Assembly: GCA_031292555.1 (NCBI GenBank)
Contig: JARLGV010000111.1
Location: forward strand, 1-64,000
Length of the DNA stretch: 64,000 bases
Source: Fimbriimonas sp.
GTDB taxonomy: Bacteria > Armatimonadota > Fimbriimonadia > Fimbriimonadales > Fimbriimonadaceae
Direction of reading: 5' to 3'
Shown here one piece after another: positions 12,526 through 20,238 of the stretch; the first letter of the stretch is position 1; every line of letters begins with the position of its first letter. The notes beneath the pieces are model-generated. The model was not told where the DNA came from, ran no database searches, and was given only the letters and a program-made list of their open reading frames with translations. The translations under genes and the position numbers were made by a program.

Positions 12526-12842
12526 AGAGACTGCGCCGTTGAGAAGGGTTTAGCGGCAACCCAGTGGAGCGCAAATTGTGAATTGGTCGGTTTTGAAGAT
12601 CTGGCTGAGGTGAAGAAAGAGCAAGCACCAGAACAGGCGCACCACTTCCGAGACCGAGATCGGTAGCTTCCTTAAGTTGAAGCTTATTTCCCACATTAGA
12701 AACTCGATTCTTGCCTATGCAAGGCCGCGCCTTAGGAACTTGCCAAACTTGTCGCGTTGCTTCAGGCTAGCGACAAATATCTTGAGTGGTAAGGGAGCGT
12801 GTTCGTGGTGGCAGTGCCATGGTTGTTACCTTTGCTGATGGG
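12526..12842. other. Intergenic gap at the left border of the restriction-modification island
   Basis: These 317 bases lie between the convergent hydrolase and restriction-endonuclease genes. I see no tRNA, no convincing coding frame, no strong terminator and no transposon end. If the island has an attachment site on this side, it is not recognisable. Confidence 0.5.
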
Positions 12843-13799
12843 TTAATGCAGTGAAAGTTTGTATGGACCTAAGAATCGCTCGCCGTTGAAATGCACCATG
12901 TGTGTGGGTGCCTCGGCGATCCACACTTCGGTTTCCCAAGCGATGTCTCCCATGTATTCGTGAAAGGCTTTTCTGGTTAGAAACGTCGTCACGAACACCA
13001 ATCCGGCACGCGATCTGCAGAAGAGTTCGGTGAGTTCGGTTTTGCGTTTGGGATTGATTGGACCGTGCGAGGTGACGGCCTCGATCAAGACGAGCCAATC
13101 ACGTGCGGTGTCGTGAATGATCACGTCAGGCATCTTGCCGTGGCTGTCCATTTCGACGCCAAGGGCAGAAAGCCGTTCCTTGTCGAAGTGCGCGTATTTG
13201 TCGCCGGTGTCGCCGACATAAATCGAAGTGGCGCCGGGCGTGAAGCGCGGCGCAAACTCATTGATGATCTGCTCGACCAAAATATTCTGCCCGCCAGGTG
13301 TGAGCGTGATGGTTCTGCCCTCTGCAATCAGAAGCGGGATGCGTTCCATTTCGCGTTCACTTGCATAGCGCACGCGCAAGGTTTTGAGGGTTGAGAGAAA
13401 CAATGCAAGTGCCTTATCCCAATCGGTGCTTCCATATTGGCGGAGCAATTGGAGGGTGTTCGGTTCGATTTGATATACAAAAGCGGGACTGTTCACGGCC
13501 CGTTTTGGATTGTCTGGGTTCTGCAAAGCGATGCCGGCTTCGACGAACTGGTGCATGGTTTGCCGTCGGAAAGTTTCGCGAGTGTTAGGCGCGTATTCCT
13601 TGGCGTACTTGTTTTTGGCAAACGTCATGATTGGCGTGATGCCACGCAAAGGGGCACTCGCTTGGCCCCAAGGTTGATCAGGTCCCAGATCGAGCAGCGC
13701 AAGCAGCGTGTATGCGGATCGGTCGTTGATTTGTGCCCGTGGCAATCCCAGCAGCTCAAGAATGGCGTTGGCTTCTTTAAGGCGATCGGCAACGCTCAT
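12843..13799 (-). CDS. BsuBI/PstI-family type II restriction endonuclease
   Basis: The 318-residue protein shows the BsuBI/PstI endonuclease core: YVGDTGDKYAHFDKERLSAL, then PDVIIHDTARDWLVLIEAV, which carries the PD...(D/E)xK-like catalytic acids, followed by TSHGPINPKRKTEL. The N-terminal helical domain (LLGLPRAQINDRSAYTLLAL, WGQASAPLRGITPIMTF) is also typical of the family. Known members cut CTGCAG; that specificity is only a prediction here. The ATG overlaps the methyltransferase stop by 4 bases (ATGA), so the two genes are translationally coupled with the methyltransferase first, as expected for safe establishment. Confidence 0.92.
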   Translation of the reverse strand: MSVADRLKEANAILELLGLPRAQINDRSAYTLLALLDLGPDQPWGQASAPLRGITPIMTFAKNKYAKEYAPNTRETFRRQTMHQFVEAGIALQNPDNPKRAVNSPAFVYQIEPNTLQLLRQYGSTDWDKALALFLSTLKTLRVRYASEREMERIPLLIAEGRTITLTPGGQNILVEQIINEFAPRFTPGATSIYVGDTGDKYAHFDKERLSALGVEMDSHGKMPDVIIHDTARDWLVLIEAVTSHGPINPKRKTELTELFCRSRAGLVFVTTFLTRKAFHEYMGDIAWETEVWIAEAPTHMVHFNGERFLGPYKLSLH

Positions 13800-15346
13800 G
13801 AAATCACGCCTTCAACGATGGCGTCTACCTCGGCCTGGTCGGATGTGCATTTGCCTTGCGCTCCGATCGTGCGCAAGGCCTGGGCAGAAGGATAGCGAAG
13901 GGCCCTCAAGTCCGTCGCATTCACCTGTGTGTGTCCGTTAAATTGCCGGAAGTACTCATCGACCAGTGTTGTGTTCAGATAGAGAGCAAGGCCTCTTGCG
14001 AATTCCATATCGAGGGGCACGCCAGCACGATGGTAGTAGTTCAGGTGGTTTTCAAATCCAATGGCTTGTCCGGGCACTTCGGCCGGGTCAACCACGGCCG
14101 CGACGACGCGGCGGCGTTCTTCCTTCGAACTGAAGCGTTTGGTCAAAACATACGGACCACTCGGAACCATTAGATCTGCCGTATTTACGTTGACGTGAAG
14201 CGCCTGGGGCTTGCGCGTTTCCCGTGGCCACACCACGACACCATCAATCATGTTGGTGGGATAAATCAGCGGAATGGTTTCGTTATCCGGATACGCTCTG
14301 AGATGTTCCTTCGCGCGAAAATCCACGACGCGGCCGGTCGACACCTTAATACCAAGATCAACGAGCGTGCAGGGAAGCGCTGCCATCTCCGCGGCTACGT
14401 CCTGGGCCTCGTCGTCGCTTCGAATGTGAATAAAGCGCTGGCGATCATCTGGAGAAACCACTTCGGAAAATGGCGCGATGCGTGAAGAGACCGGCGAGAC
14501 GGCATCTTTGCTGGATGAGATTTGGACGGCGCCATTGCGCTTGTCTCGGTGCGCTGAGACGATCACCGTTTCTTGGAGCACTTCATCGTCCTTAAACGCC
14601 TCCTGGCGCGACTGAAAAACGTGGATGCGCCGAAGCGACATCTGTTCCAGGAACAACTGCCGGAAGGGCAGGAAATAGGGGCCATTACAAAAGCTTCGCG
14701 GGCAAATGGCCACGAGCTGGCCGCCGTGCTCGAGCAACTGAAGCGTAGCCGCAAGAAAAGCGGTGTAGAGGTTCGAAGTCTCAATGCCGATGGCTCGCGC
14801 GAACGACCTGGCGCCCGATGCGGAGTGCATTTTTTTGTAGGGTGGGTTTTGGATCGCAAGGTTAAAGCGAGGGTGGGCGGCATCCGCAAACAAGCTGGGA
14901 GATAGCCACGACGACGCGCGGTCGAGAAAATCTTCCTGCAGCACTTCGGACGCAAAGGAAACGCCGGCGGTCCCACACTCAGCAGCGCATAGCGCTAGCG
15001 TTTGATGTAAAGACTTCACCATCGTGGGGTCAATTTCCAAAGCTGTGACGTGAATGCTTCGAGGCTTGAACGGCCGCGATAGCAACTCCGCAACGGCTGC
15101 GGCCGTCAAGGATCCGACGCCGGCGCCGGCGTCGAGCAATTTCACGTCGTCCGTCTGGTTGCCGATCATTGAGACCATCAGAGCGGCGACGGGTGCCGGG
15201 GTCATGAACTGGCCAAACTCACTGCGGTGCTTAGGGTTCAAACGGCCGTTGGTTTCAATGCGCAACCGATCGACGGTCGCCAGAAGATCTCGCGAGGGCC
15301 AAGTTTGAATTGGCTGGAAGGTTGGTGCTGAGTGGGGAAGTGCCAT
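13796..15346 (-). CDS. DNA adenine-N6 methyltransferase of the BsuBI/PstI system
   Basis: The 516-residue protein contains motif I (LLDAGAGVGSLTAAAVAELL) and the catalytic motif IV (NPPY in IQNPPYKKMH), which marks adenine-N6 methyltransferases of the gamma/Eco57I-like order. FGQFMTPAPVAALM precedes motif I as in M.PstI-type enzymes. The C-terminal target-recognition part includes INLIYPTNMIDGVVVWPR-like and YVLTKRFSSKEERRR segments. It modifies the host sites cut by the downstream nuclease. A strong hairpin with eight Ts lies upstream, inside the end of the integrase gene, so this gene pair probably has its own promoter in the 36-base stretch between that T run and the ATG. Confidence 0.93.
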   Translation of the reverse strand: MALPHSAPTFQPIQTWPSRDLLATVDRLRIETNGRLNPKHRSEFGQFMTPAPVAALMVSMIGNQTDDVKLLDAGAGVGSLTAAAVAELLSRPFKPRSIHVTALEIDPTMVKSLHQTLALCAAECGTAGVSFASEVLQEDFLDRASSWLSPSLFADAAHPRFNLAIQNPPYKKMHSASGARSFARAIGIETSNLYTAFLAATLQLLEHGGQLVAICPRSFCNGPYFLPFRQLFLEQMSLRRIHVFQSRQEAFKDDEVLQETVIVSAHRDKRNGAVQISSSKDAVSPVSSRIAPFSEVVSPDDRQRFIHIRSDDEAQDVAAEMAALPCTLVDLGIKVSTGRVVDFRAKEHLRAYPDNETIPLIYPTNMIDGVVVWPRETRKPQALHVNVNTADLMVPSGPYVLTKRFSSKEERRRVVAAVVDPAEVPGQAIGFENHLNYYHRAGVPLDMEFARGLALYLNTTLVDEYFRQFNGHTQVNATDLRALRYPSAQALRTIGAQGKCTSDQAEVDAIVEGVIS

Positions 15347-15382
15347 TGATGATCTGCGTTAAATACTAGACGAATACGTACC

Positions 15383-15413
15383 AAAAAAAAGGGCGGGTTA
15401 GTAGGCCACCCGC
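15383..15413 (-). terminator. Intrinsic terminator at the end of the integrase gene
   Basis: On the minus strand GCGGGT pairs with ACCCGC across a 9-base loop and is followed by CC and eight consecutive Ts. The hairpin overlaps the last codons and stop of the integrase gene. It should end transcription of the DUF1016-integrase unit before the methyltransferase gene. Confidence 0.75.
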
Positions 15414-16363
15414 ATAATTTCTGAAAGCTCCAAGCGCGTCTCGCGGCGATCATAGCCTTTAGTTGTTCTCGAGTCGGCGTGGCCGGCAATGTTTTGCGCC
15501 GTCTCAAGGCTGCCGCCGTTTTCCAGGAACGTCGTGATGCCTGTGGCTCGGAACGAGTGACAGGAGAATAGGGAAGGGAGACCGGCGCGATCGAGACGGC
15601 GCTTTACCATCTGTAGCGCTTCGTCCCTATTCATTGCGCGGCCACTCAAACGGTTATGGGCCTGGCCGGTGAATGTCTGAAAGAGCGCAACGCCCTTATC
15701 GATCTTTGCGAACTCAATCCACGCGTCGAGGTCACGCGCTAACACTGGATGACAGGGGATTTCTCTCTCAACGCCGCCTTTTTCTTTAAGGCGGATCATC
15801 GTCTCGCGGCCGAGATCGATGTAGTCCTCGCGCATGAGCTGGCAAGCAGCGGAAGCGCGGGCGAAAGTGTAGGCCATCACGCCTATCAAAGCCCGATCGC
15901 GGAGATCAATCGGCTTTTTGTTACCGATGCTCGCAAACAATTGGTGCATCTGCTCCGGCTGCAGCGCCGGCGTCTTGCCTTCCGTTCTTCGGATCGGATC
16001 CGTTTTCACTTCTCGGGCGGGGTTGTGGCTCATGGCGCCGGTGGCCACCATATGAGAGAACAGCATCCGGAGCGCCGAAAGCTGCCGCTTGATTGTCGCC
16101 GGCCGCCTTTTCTCTTTGACGAGCTGGTCACGATAACGCGCCACATGGACGGCCGTGATCGCATCGAGTGCATAGCCTTTGCCTGCGCACCAGCTCGCGA
16201 ATTGCTTCGCATCGCGGATATAGCTCTCTCGTGTGTTCTCGTTCGAAATCTTTGCGGTGAAAAACTCCTCGGCGGCCTCATGAGGCGATTTGCGGCGGGG
16301 TTCGTCGTGGGCAGGTGATAGATGGCCTGCGAAAGTAGCCAAAACGGGAAGGGAAGTGTTCAT
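15398..16363 (-). CDS. Tyrosine recombinase (phage-type integrase)
   Basis: The 321-residue protein has a SAM-like N-terminal core-binding domain (SYIRDAKQFASWCAGKGYAL). The catalytic domain has all the expected residues: the first Arg in YTFARASAACQLM, the Lys region KEKGGVEREIPCHP, HSFRATG (HxxR), AGHADSRTTKGY with the second His/Gly and the Tyr nucleophile. The N-terminal 30 residues (LPVLATFAGHLSPAHDEPRR) are poorly conserved. The start codon overlaps the DUF1016 stop (ATGA). It may move the island or act on the nearby palindromes. No tRNA or direct-repeat att site was found close to it. Confidence 0.9.
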   Translation of the reverse strand: MNTSLPVLATFAGHLSPAHDEPRRKSPHEAAEEFFTAKISNENTRESYIRDAKQFASWCAGKGYALDAITAVHVARYRDQLVKEKRRPATIKRQLSALRMLFSHMVATGAMSHNPAREVKTDPIRRTEGKTPALQPEQMHQLFASIGNKKPIDLRDRALIGVMAYTFARASAACQLMREDYIDLGRETMIRLKEKGGVEREIPCHPVLARDLDAWIEFAKIDKGVALFQTFTGQAHNRLSGRAMNRDEALQMVKRRLDRAGLPSLFSCHSFRATGITTFLENGGSLETAQNIAGHADSRTTKGYDRRETRLELSEIMRVAY

Positions 16364-17403
16364 GAGTTTTGTGATGCGGAAGATTCGCTGAGCTCCTGTT
16401 CGAGCTGCTCGATCGTAGGCAGGGCAGTGCGTATCTCTTCAGGAAGGCTCTCGGTGAGCTGAAACGTCGAGACGCCTATCGGTTTGCTCATGTCGCGAAG
16501 CGCGTACTCGGCGAGAACACGGTTCTTGTCCTGGCAAAGGATCAGACCGATGGTCGGCGCGTCACCTTCGGTGCGAAGCAGGTCGTCGACTGCGGAGAGG
16601 TAGAAGTTCAGCTTGCCGGCGTATTCGGGTTTGAACTTGGTCGCCTTAAGTTCAATAACCACAAAGCAGTGAAGCCGCACGTGATAGAAGAGTAGGTCAA
16701 GGAAGAAATCCTCGCCGGCGACTTCAATCGGATATTGGCTGCCGACGAAAGCGAAACCCACACCGAGTTCCAACAGAAACTTCCGGACGTGGACCACAAG
16801 CGCTTTCTCGATCTCTCGCTCGTGCGACTCATCGCTCAGGCCCAGAAAATCGAAGTTATACGGGTCCTTGAGCAAATTGTTGGCAAGATCTGATTGGGGT
16901 GCCGGCAACGTGGCGCCGAAGTTGGTCGGGGCGGCGCCTTGGCGCTCGTGAAGCCTGGACTTGATCTGTAGCGAGAGAACGTTGCGACTCCAGCCGTTTG
17001 TAAGTGCTTTCTCCGCGTACCACCGCCTGGTCTGCGGATCATCAATGGTCTGGAGAAGGTGGATGTTATGCCCCCACGGCAATTTCGCAACAAGCTGTTG
17101 CGAAATTGGCTCATCCGGCCAGGCCTTCGCGAAAGCAAGCATGTAGTCGAGATTTCTCGAACTAAAACCCTTCATCTCCGGGAATGCCTTCATGAGGTCC
17201 GCTGAGAGCGCCGGGACGATCTTCTTTCCCCATCCTTGGGTTTCCTGTACGGCGGCAATACGCCGGCCAATGTTCCAGTAGAGCATCACCAGCTCGCTGT
17301 TGACCGCGACGACCGCGCGGATCTGTGCCGATCGGATCTGTTTCTTGAGGTCTTCAAGAAAGGGGCCGTATTCGGCGGGGATGGTTAGGGAAGTGTCATC
17401 CAT
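16360..17403 (-). CDS. DUF1016 (YhcG) family PD-(D/E)XK nuclease-domain protein
   Basis: The start at 17403 is supported by AGGAGA eight bases upstream; an earlier in-frame ATG would run through palindromes. The 347-residue product has the N-terminal DUF1016 domain (LYWNIGRRIAAVQETQGWGK, FSSRNLDYMLAFAKAWPD, LPWGHNIHLLQTI). The C-terminal nuclease domain has FVGSQYPIEVAGEDFFLDLLF, FVVIELKATKFKPEYAGKLN and TIGLILCQDKNRVLAEYAL, with the D...ExK catalytic triad. Family members are often found beside restriction or integrase genes, but their function is unproven. A perfect 13-bp-arm palindrome is embedded in the coding region at 17080-17108. Confidence 0.9.
   Translation of the reverse strand: MDDTSLTIPAEYGPFLEDLKKQIRSAQIRAVVAVNSELVMLYWNIGRRIAAVQETQGWGKKIVPALSADLMKAFPEMKGFSSRNLDYMLAFAKAWPDEPISQQLVAKLPWGHNIHLLQTIDDPQTRRWYAEKALTNGWSRNVLSLQIKSRLHERQGAAPTNFGATLPAPQSDLANNLLKDPYNFDFLGLSDESHEREIEKALVVHVRKFLLELGVGFAFVGSQYPIEVAGEDFFLDLLFYHVRLHCFVVIELKATKFKPEYAGKLNFYLSAVDDLLRTEGDAPTIGLILCQDKNRVLAEYALRDMSKPIGVSTFQLTESLPEEIRTALPTIEQLEQELSESSASQNS
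17080..17108. repeat. Perfect palindrome inside the DUF1016 gene
   Basis: The arms CAATTTCGCAACA and TGTTGCGAAATTG pair perfectly around AGC. In the gene's frame this encodes the ISQQLVAKL stretch between the two DUF1016 sub-blocks. The 13-mer GGCAATTTCGCAA recurs, inverted, in the palindrome cluster upstream of the gene, so the two are probably related. Confidence 0.85.
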
Positions 17404-17418
17404 GATCGGTTCTCCTAG

Positions 17419-17642
17419 TTTCGCAAGTGCCGCTTGCGAAATTGCCCAACAGCGTGCTGGACAGTCTTGCAACAGGCTGTTCCAAAAATCGAATCGCAGA
17501 CATTACTTCCATTCTTTTGCGTTTTTGCAAGCGTGCTTGCAAAAACCTCTGGCCGAATTTGTGCAGCAGGTGTCTGCACAAATCTAGGGACGGACAATAG
17601 CCGTGATTCGCCTCGCATAAAAGGAGTTATGCGAGGCGAATC
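17419..17642. repeat. Run of six different palindromes upstream of DUF1016
   Basis: Listed on the plus strand. 17419-17441: arms TTTCGCAAG/CTTGCGAAA, 5-base loop. 17446-17460: CCAACA/TGCTGG, one mismatch. 17467-17485: TTGCAACA/TGTTCCAA, one mismatch. 17521-17546: GTTTTTGCAAGC/GCTTGCAAAAAC, 2-base loop. 17557-17583: ATTTGTGCAG/CTGCACAAAT, 7-base loop. 17605-17642: GATTCGCCTCGCATAA/TTATGCGAGGCGAATC, 6-base loop. Several share a TTT-n-GCA core but differ in sequence, with matching changes in both arms. The first lies just upstream of the DUF1016 ribosome-binding site, so it would form a hairpin in the 5' leader. Confidence 0.85.
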
Positions 17643-17665
17643 TCTGAGGCAAAGAGTTAGAAGTC

Positions 17666-17715
17666 TGTCACTTTGCGAACTATTCGGCATTGATTTTTCT
17701 GGATTAAATGGCGTA
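17666..17715 (+). repeat. Solitary B-type transposon left end
   Basis: Bases 17666-17715 match the inverted right end of element B (29376-29425) at about 37 of 50 positions, including the terminal TGTCACTTTGCGAA and a late AAATGGCG block. It is oriented as a left end (element to its right). No partner with a matching target duplication was found, so it looks like the relic of an older insertion. Confidence 0.6.
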
Positions 17716-17778
17716 TTTGACAGCCACCAAAAAGTCAGTGCGGTGCCATTTGCTTTGGAACTATGATAGTGGTACGGG

Positions 17779-18326
17779 TTGTGGAATAGAGATCGGGCGG
17801 GCTTTCAGCCATTCCAGTTCAGTTTCTCCCTCGGGGCGACCTTCCGAAGGACCAAATCATTTAGCATTTATACTGTGGTGACGACGCTAATATGCAGTTT
17901 GATGCTCCTTGGCCCGGTTTCGCAGAAGGGCGGAGTGAAGCGCAATATCATACAGAATGTTCAATATGCGAGTGCGGACAACCCTGTTCTGTTGGACATT
18001 GGCCTGCCGAATTTCCACCGCCGCAATGGAAGGTCGCCTGGGGTAGTCGTCATTCACGGTGGTGGCTGGATAGCTGGCAACCGGCGTGACTCCGTCCCGG
18101 TAGAGGTCTCTTTTGCGTTAATGGACGCCGGCTATGTGGTTGCCAACATCGATTATAAACTCGGTGACAATTCTTGGCCGCAGAATCTCTTTGACTGCAA
18201 AAACGCAGTTCGATATTTTCGTCTGCACGCTCAAGAGTTTGGAATCGACCCTGATCGAATCGGTGTGGTTGGTGCTTCTGCTGGTGGCCACCTGGCAATG
18301 ATGACTGCGCTAACTACTGGTATTGG
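17779..18326 (+). pseudogene. Alpha/beta-hydrolase (BD-FAE-like esterase), 5' half, split by insertion
   Basis: This half carries an export signal (RRTKSFSIYTVVTTLICSLM), the oxyanion motif VVVIHGGGWIAGNRRD and the nucleophile elbow GVVGASAGGHLAMM. It then runs into a transposon end at 18327. The other half, with the catalytic Asp and His, is at 29426-29875. Joining 18326 to 29434 restores one frame (...ALTTGIG-EMEPKGPYSN...) of about 329 residues. The start is uncertain: TTG at 17779 opens the frame, but GTG codons at 17875/17878 follow a TATACT box directly and would give a shorter signal peptide. Because serine and Asp/His are on different halves, neither fragment should be active. Confidence 0.88.
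18319..18326. repeat. Target-site duplication, left copy
   Basis: GGTATTGG here and at 29426-29433 flank the 11.1-kb insertion. The expected duplication for Tn7/Tn5053-type elements is 5 bp; ATTGG inside this repeat would satisfy that if GGT at the right side belongs to the element, as the other right end (25032) is also followed by GGT. Confidence 0.8.
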
Positions 18327-18376
18327 TGTGACTTTCAGAATTATCTGACACCCAATCTTCAGAGATAACTGTCACC
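18327..18376 (+). repeat. A-type terminal repeat, outer left end (L1)
   Basis: It begins TGTGACTTTCAGAATTATCT and contains ATCTTCAGAGATAACTGTCA further in. It matches the inverted right end at 24983-25032 at 44 of 50 positions. Two repeated sub-motifs (AATTATCTG and TCAGAGATAA-TGTCACC) look like transposase-binding sites. Confidence 0.85.
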
Positions 18377-18570
18377 CATAGGAAGCCGGTGGCCGATACC
18401 TCGGGATGTCTCGTTCGGTTCTCTAACAGCCGACCATCGAGCATACGGCGGGAATTTCGGTCGTCGTCGCGCCCGAGCTTAGGCTATGATGAGCAAAGGC
18501 GGGCTACTGGGCAATTGTTGGCTGAGGACTCCCGCACGGGAACAGACTAACAAAAACAGGAACATATGTG

Positions 18571-19950
18571 ATGGAATCATCTACAACAAACCCTCTTAAG
18601 CACGATGGACGACGCCGGGTATTAGGTTGGATACTCCTGTCGCTTGGTTTAGTGTTCCTGCTCTTAAGCCCAATTCCTGGGCATCTCGCTGCTATGAGCA
18701 AAGCGGAAGCTACGGCGGGACAAATAGGGTCAAACGGAGGCATTCGACTCGATATCTTAGCAATCGACAATACAACACGGAGCCAGGAATGGCCGATCAT
18801 CCTAATTGACCAAGGATCTATGCAGCCTCTGCAAATTCGAGGTGTAATACCGTACTCTGGCGGCTATGTCGAGGTGGATAACGGCCCGGCAAGGTATCTG
18901 TCACGAGGGCCATTCGACTTTAGCCGCATTCCACGCCTCATTCTTCTGGGTTTTGTTGCCCTCATAGCTGCGGGGGCCGTACTTCTCTATCTCGATCGTC
19001 TACAGAAACTCCTCGCGTGGTCAAGGACTCGTAAAGGTCTTGCCTTCTTGGCACTTGTAACAGTTGGTGTGCTTGGCGCTCTTATATGGCTCGCCGCCAA
19101 ATCATTAGCGCCTGCCAATCCGGAATTCATAAATGCCGCCGATACCGGGGACATAGAAAAGCTTCGGGCCATCATCGGGCGTGGCGTGAACGTAAACGCG
19201 AAGAGCGAGCACGGTCACACAGCGCTGCAACTTGCAGCCGAGGGCGGACATGTAGAATGCGTGGACTTGCTTCTGAAGAGCGGAGCAGACGGGAACGAAC
19301 CGTGTGAGGGCGGCATAACCGCTCTGATGCTGGCGCTTCGCACTGACATGCCTTCAAAAAGTGAATTAGCAATCGTCCAGGACTTCATATCGCACCACGT
19401 AGACCTCAATGCAAGGGACGACTCCGGTTATGACGCCCTTATGATAGCAATCATTAACGATAACCTTGACGTGGCTCAGTTACTTGTCAAAGGCGGATCC
19501 AATGTGAATGGCAAGGACAAAGAGGGCACTACCCAATTAATGCACGCTTCCTTTGAACATCGTGGTACGCGCATGGCTCAATTCCTGCTTCGTTCAGGGG
19601 CTAAAGTGAATGAGCGAAGCGAATCCGGTGAGACTGCACTTATGGTCGCTTCTGGTCTTGGCAGTATGGATATGGGCTATTCAGGTAGTCATCTGGACAC
19701 CATGAAAGTACTGCTTGTCGCTGGTGCGGACCCTAACGCGAAAGATGTTGCGGGCAATACCGCGCTAATGGGGGCGGTACGCGGGCCTCTAGGTGATGGC
19801 AGCGCCGAAGAGTGCGTACGTGTTCTTCTAGCGGCACATGCCGATCCTAATGCAAAGGACAGCGGCGGGAAATCGGTACTCGCACAGGCACAGCAGATCG
19901 GCGCATCGCCAGCAGTTATTCGTGAGCTAAAAGCGCTTGGCGCTAATTAA
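18571..19950 (+). CDS. Membrane-anchored ankyrin-repeat protein
   Basis: The 459-residue protein has a hydrophobic helix at about residues 18-40 (ILLSLGLVFLLLSPIPG) and an extracytoplasmic-looking loop. Two more helices follow at about 120-140 and 155-175 (LILLGFVALIAAGAVLLYL; FLALVTVGVLGALIWLAA). From ~185 there are seven or so ankyrin repeats (GHTALQLAAEGGHVECVDLLLKSGA, SGETALMVAS, GNTALMGAV) reaching the C-terminus. By topology the repeats would lie on one face of the inner membrane as a protein-binding scaffold. AGGA lies 11 bases before the ATG; a GTG one codon earlier is possible. It sits between the two A-type left ends, so it is cargo of the outer unit only. Partner unknown. Confidence 0.8.
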   Translation: MESSTTNPLKHDGRRRVLGWILLSLGLVFLLLSPIPGHLAAMSKAEATAGQIGSNGGIRLDILAIDNTTRSQEWPIILIDQGSMQPLQIRGVIPYSGGYVEVDNGPARYLSRGPFDFSRIPRLILLGFVALIAAGAVLLYLDRLQKLLAWSRTRKGLAFLALVTVGVLGALIWLAAKSLAPANPEFINAADTGDIEKLRAIIGRGVNVNAKSEHGHTALQLAAEGGHVECVDLLLKSGADGNEPCEGGITALMLALRTDMPSKSELAIVQDFISHHVDLNARDDSGYDALMIAIINDNLDVAQLLVKGGSNVNGKDKEGTTQLMHASFEHRGTRMAQFLLRSGAKVNERSESGETALMVASGLGSMDMGYSGSHLDTMKVLLVAGADPNAKDVAGNTALMGAVRGPLGDGSAEECVRVLLAAHADPNAKDSGGKSVLAQAQQIGASPAVIRELKALGAN

Positions 19951-19978
19951 TGCTTTCGCAGCACAGAAATTCCCGCAG

Positions 19979-20028
19979 TGTCCCTTTCAGAATTATCTGT
20001 CTCTCGATCTTCAGAGATAATTGTCACC
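19979..20028 (+). repeat. A-type terminal repeat, inner left end (L2)
   Basis: It begins TGTCCCTTTCAGAATTATCT and matches the inverted A right end at 43 of 50 positions. The flanks (CCCGCAG on the left here; GGTTTGC after 25032) show no duplication. Confidence 0.85.
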
Positions 20029-20238
20029 GCCGGTCAAGGTGATGACAACCATCAGGCCCTCCCTGGCGGTTTCCACTATTTGCCGCGTGCGCCAGAATTC
20101 GAATCGAAGACAGTGCGATCCCCTTGCGTTCGCGCTCCAGGTCGGCTCCAGGTATCTGACCTGTCTAACCGATAAGATCTTACCCTCTAGCCAAAACATG
20201 GTTCAAAATGACTCGTTGCCTTGCAAGCCCTTAGTGCG

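Noticed and set aside
12741-12790. A left end of a B-type transposon bordering the restriction-modification island
   Set aside because: TGTCGCGTTGC there matches only the first ~11 bases loosely and lacks the internal GGCGTAA-like repeats.
15398-16363. Island integration into a tRNA gene
   Set aside because: No tRNA-like cloverleaf or 3' tRNA fragment was seen within the flanking gaps.
17415-17690. A minus-strand 91-codon gene upstream of DUF1016
   Set aside because: It consists almost entirely of the palindromes, has no ribosome-binding site and lacks protein-like composition; the arms merely happen to be open.
17666-17715. Right boundary of a transposon carrying the restriction-modification island
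   Set aside because: The repeat points to the right (left-end orientation), so the island is outside any element that used it.
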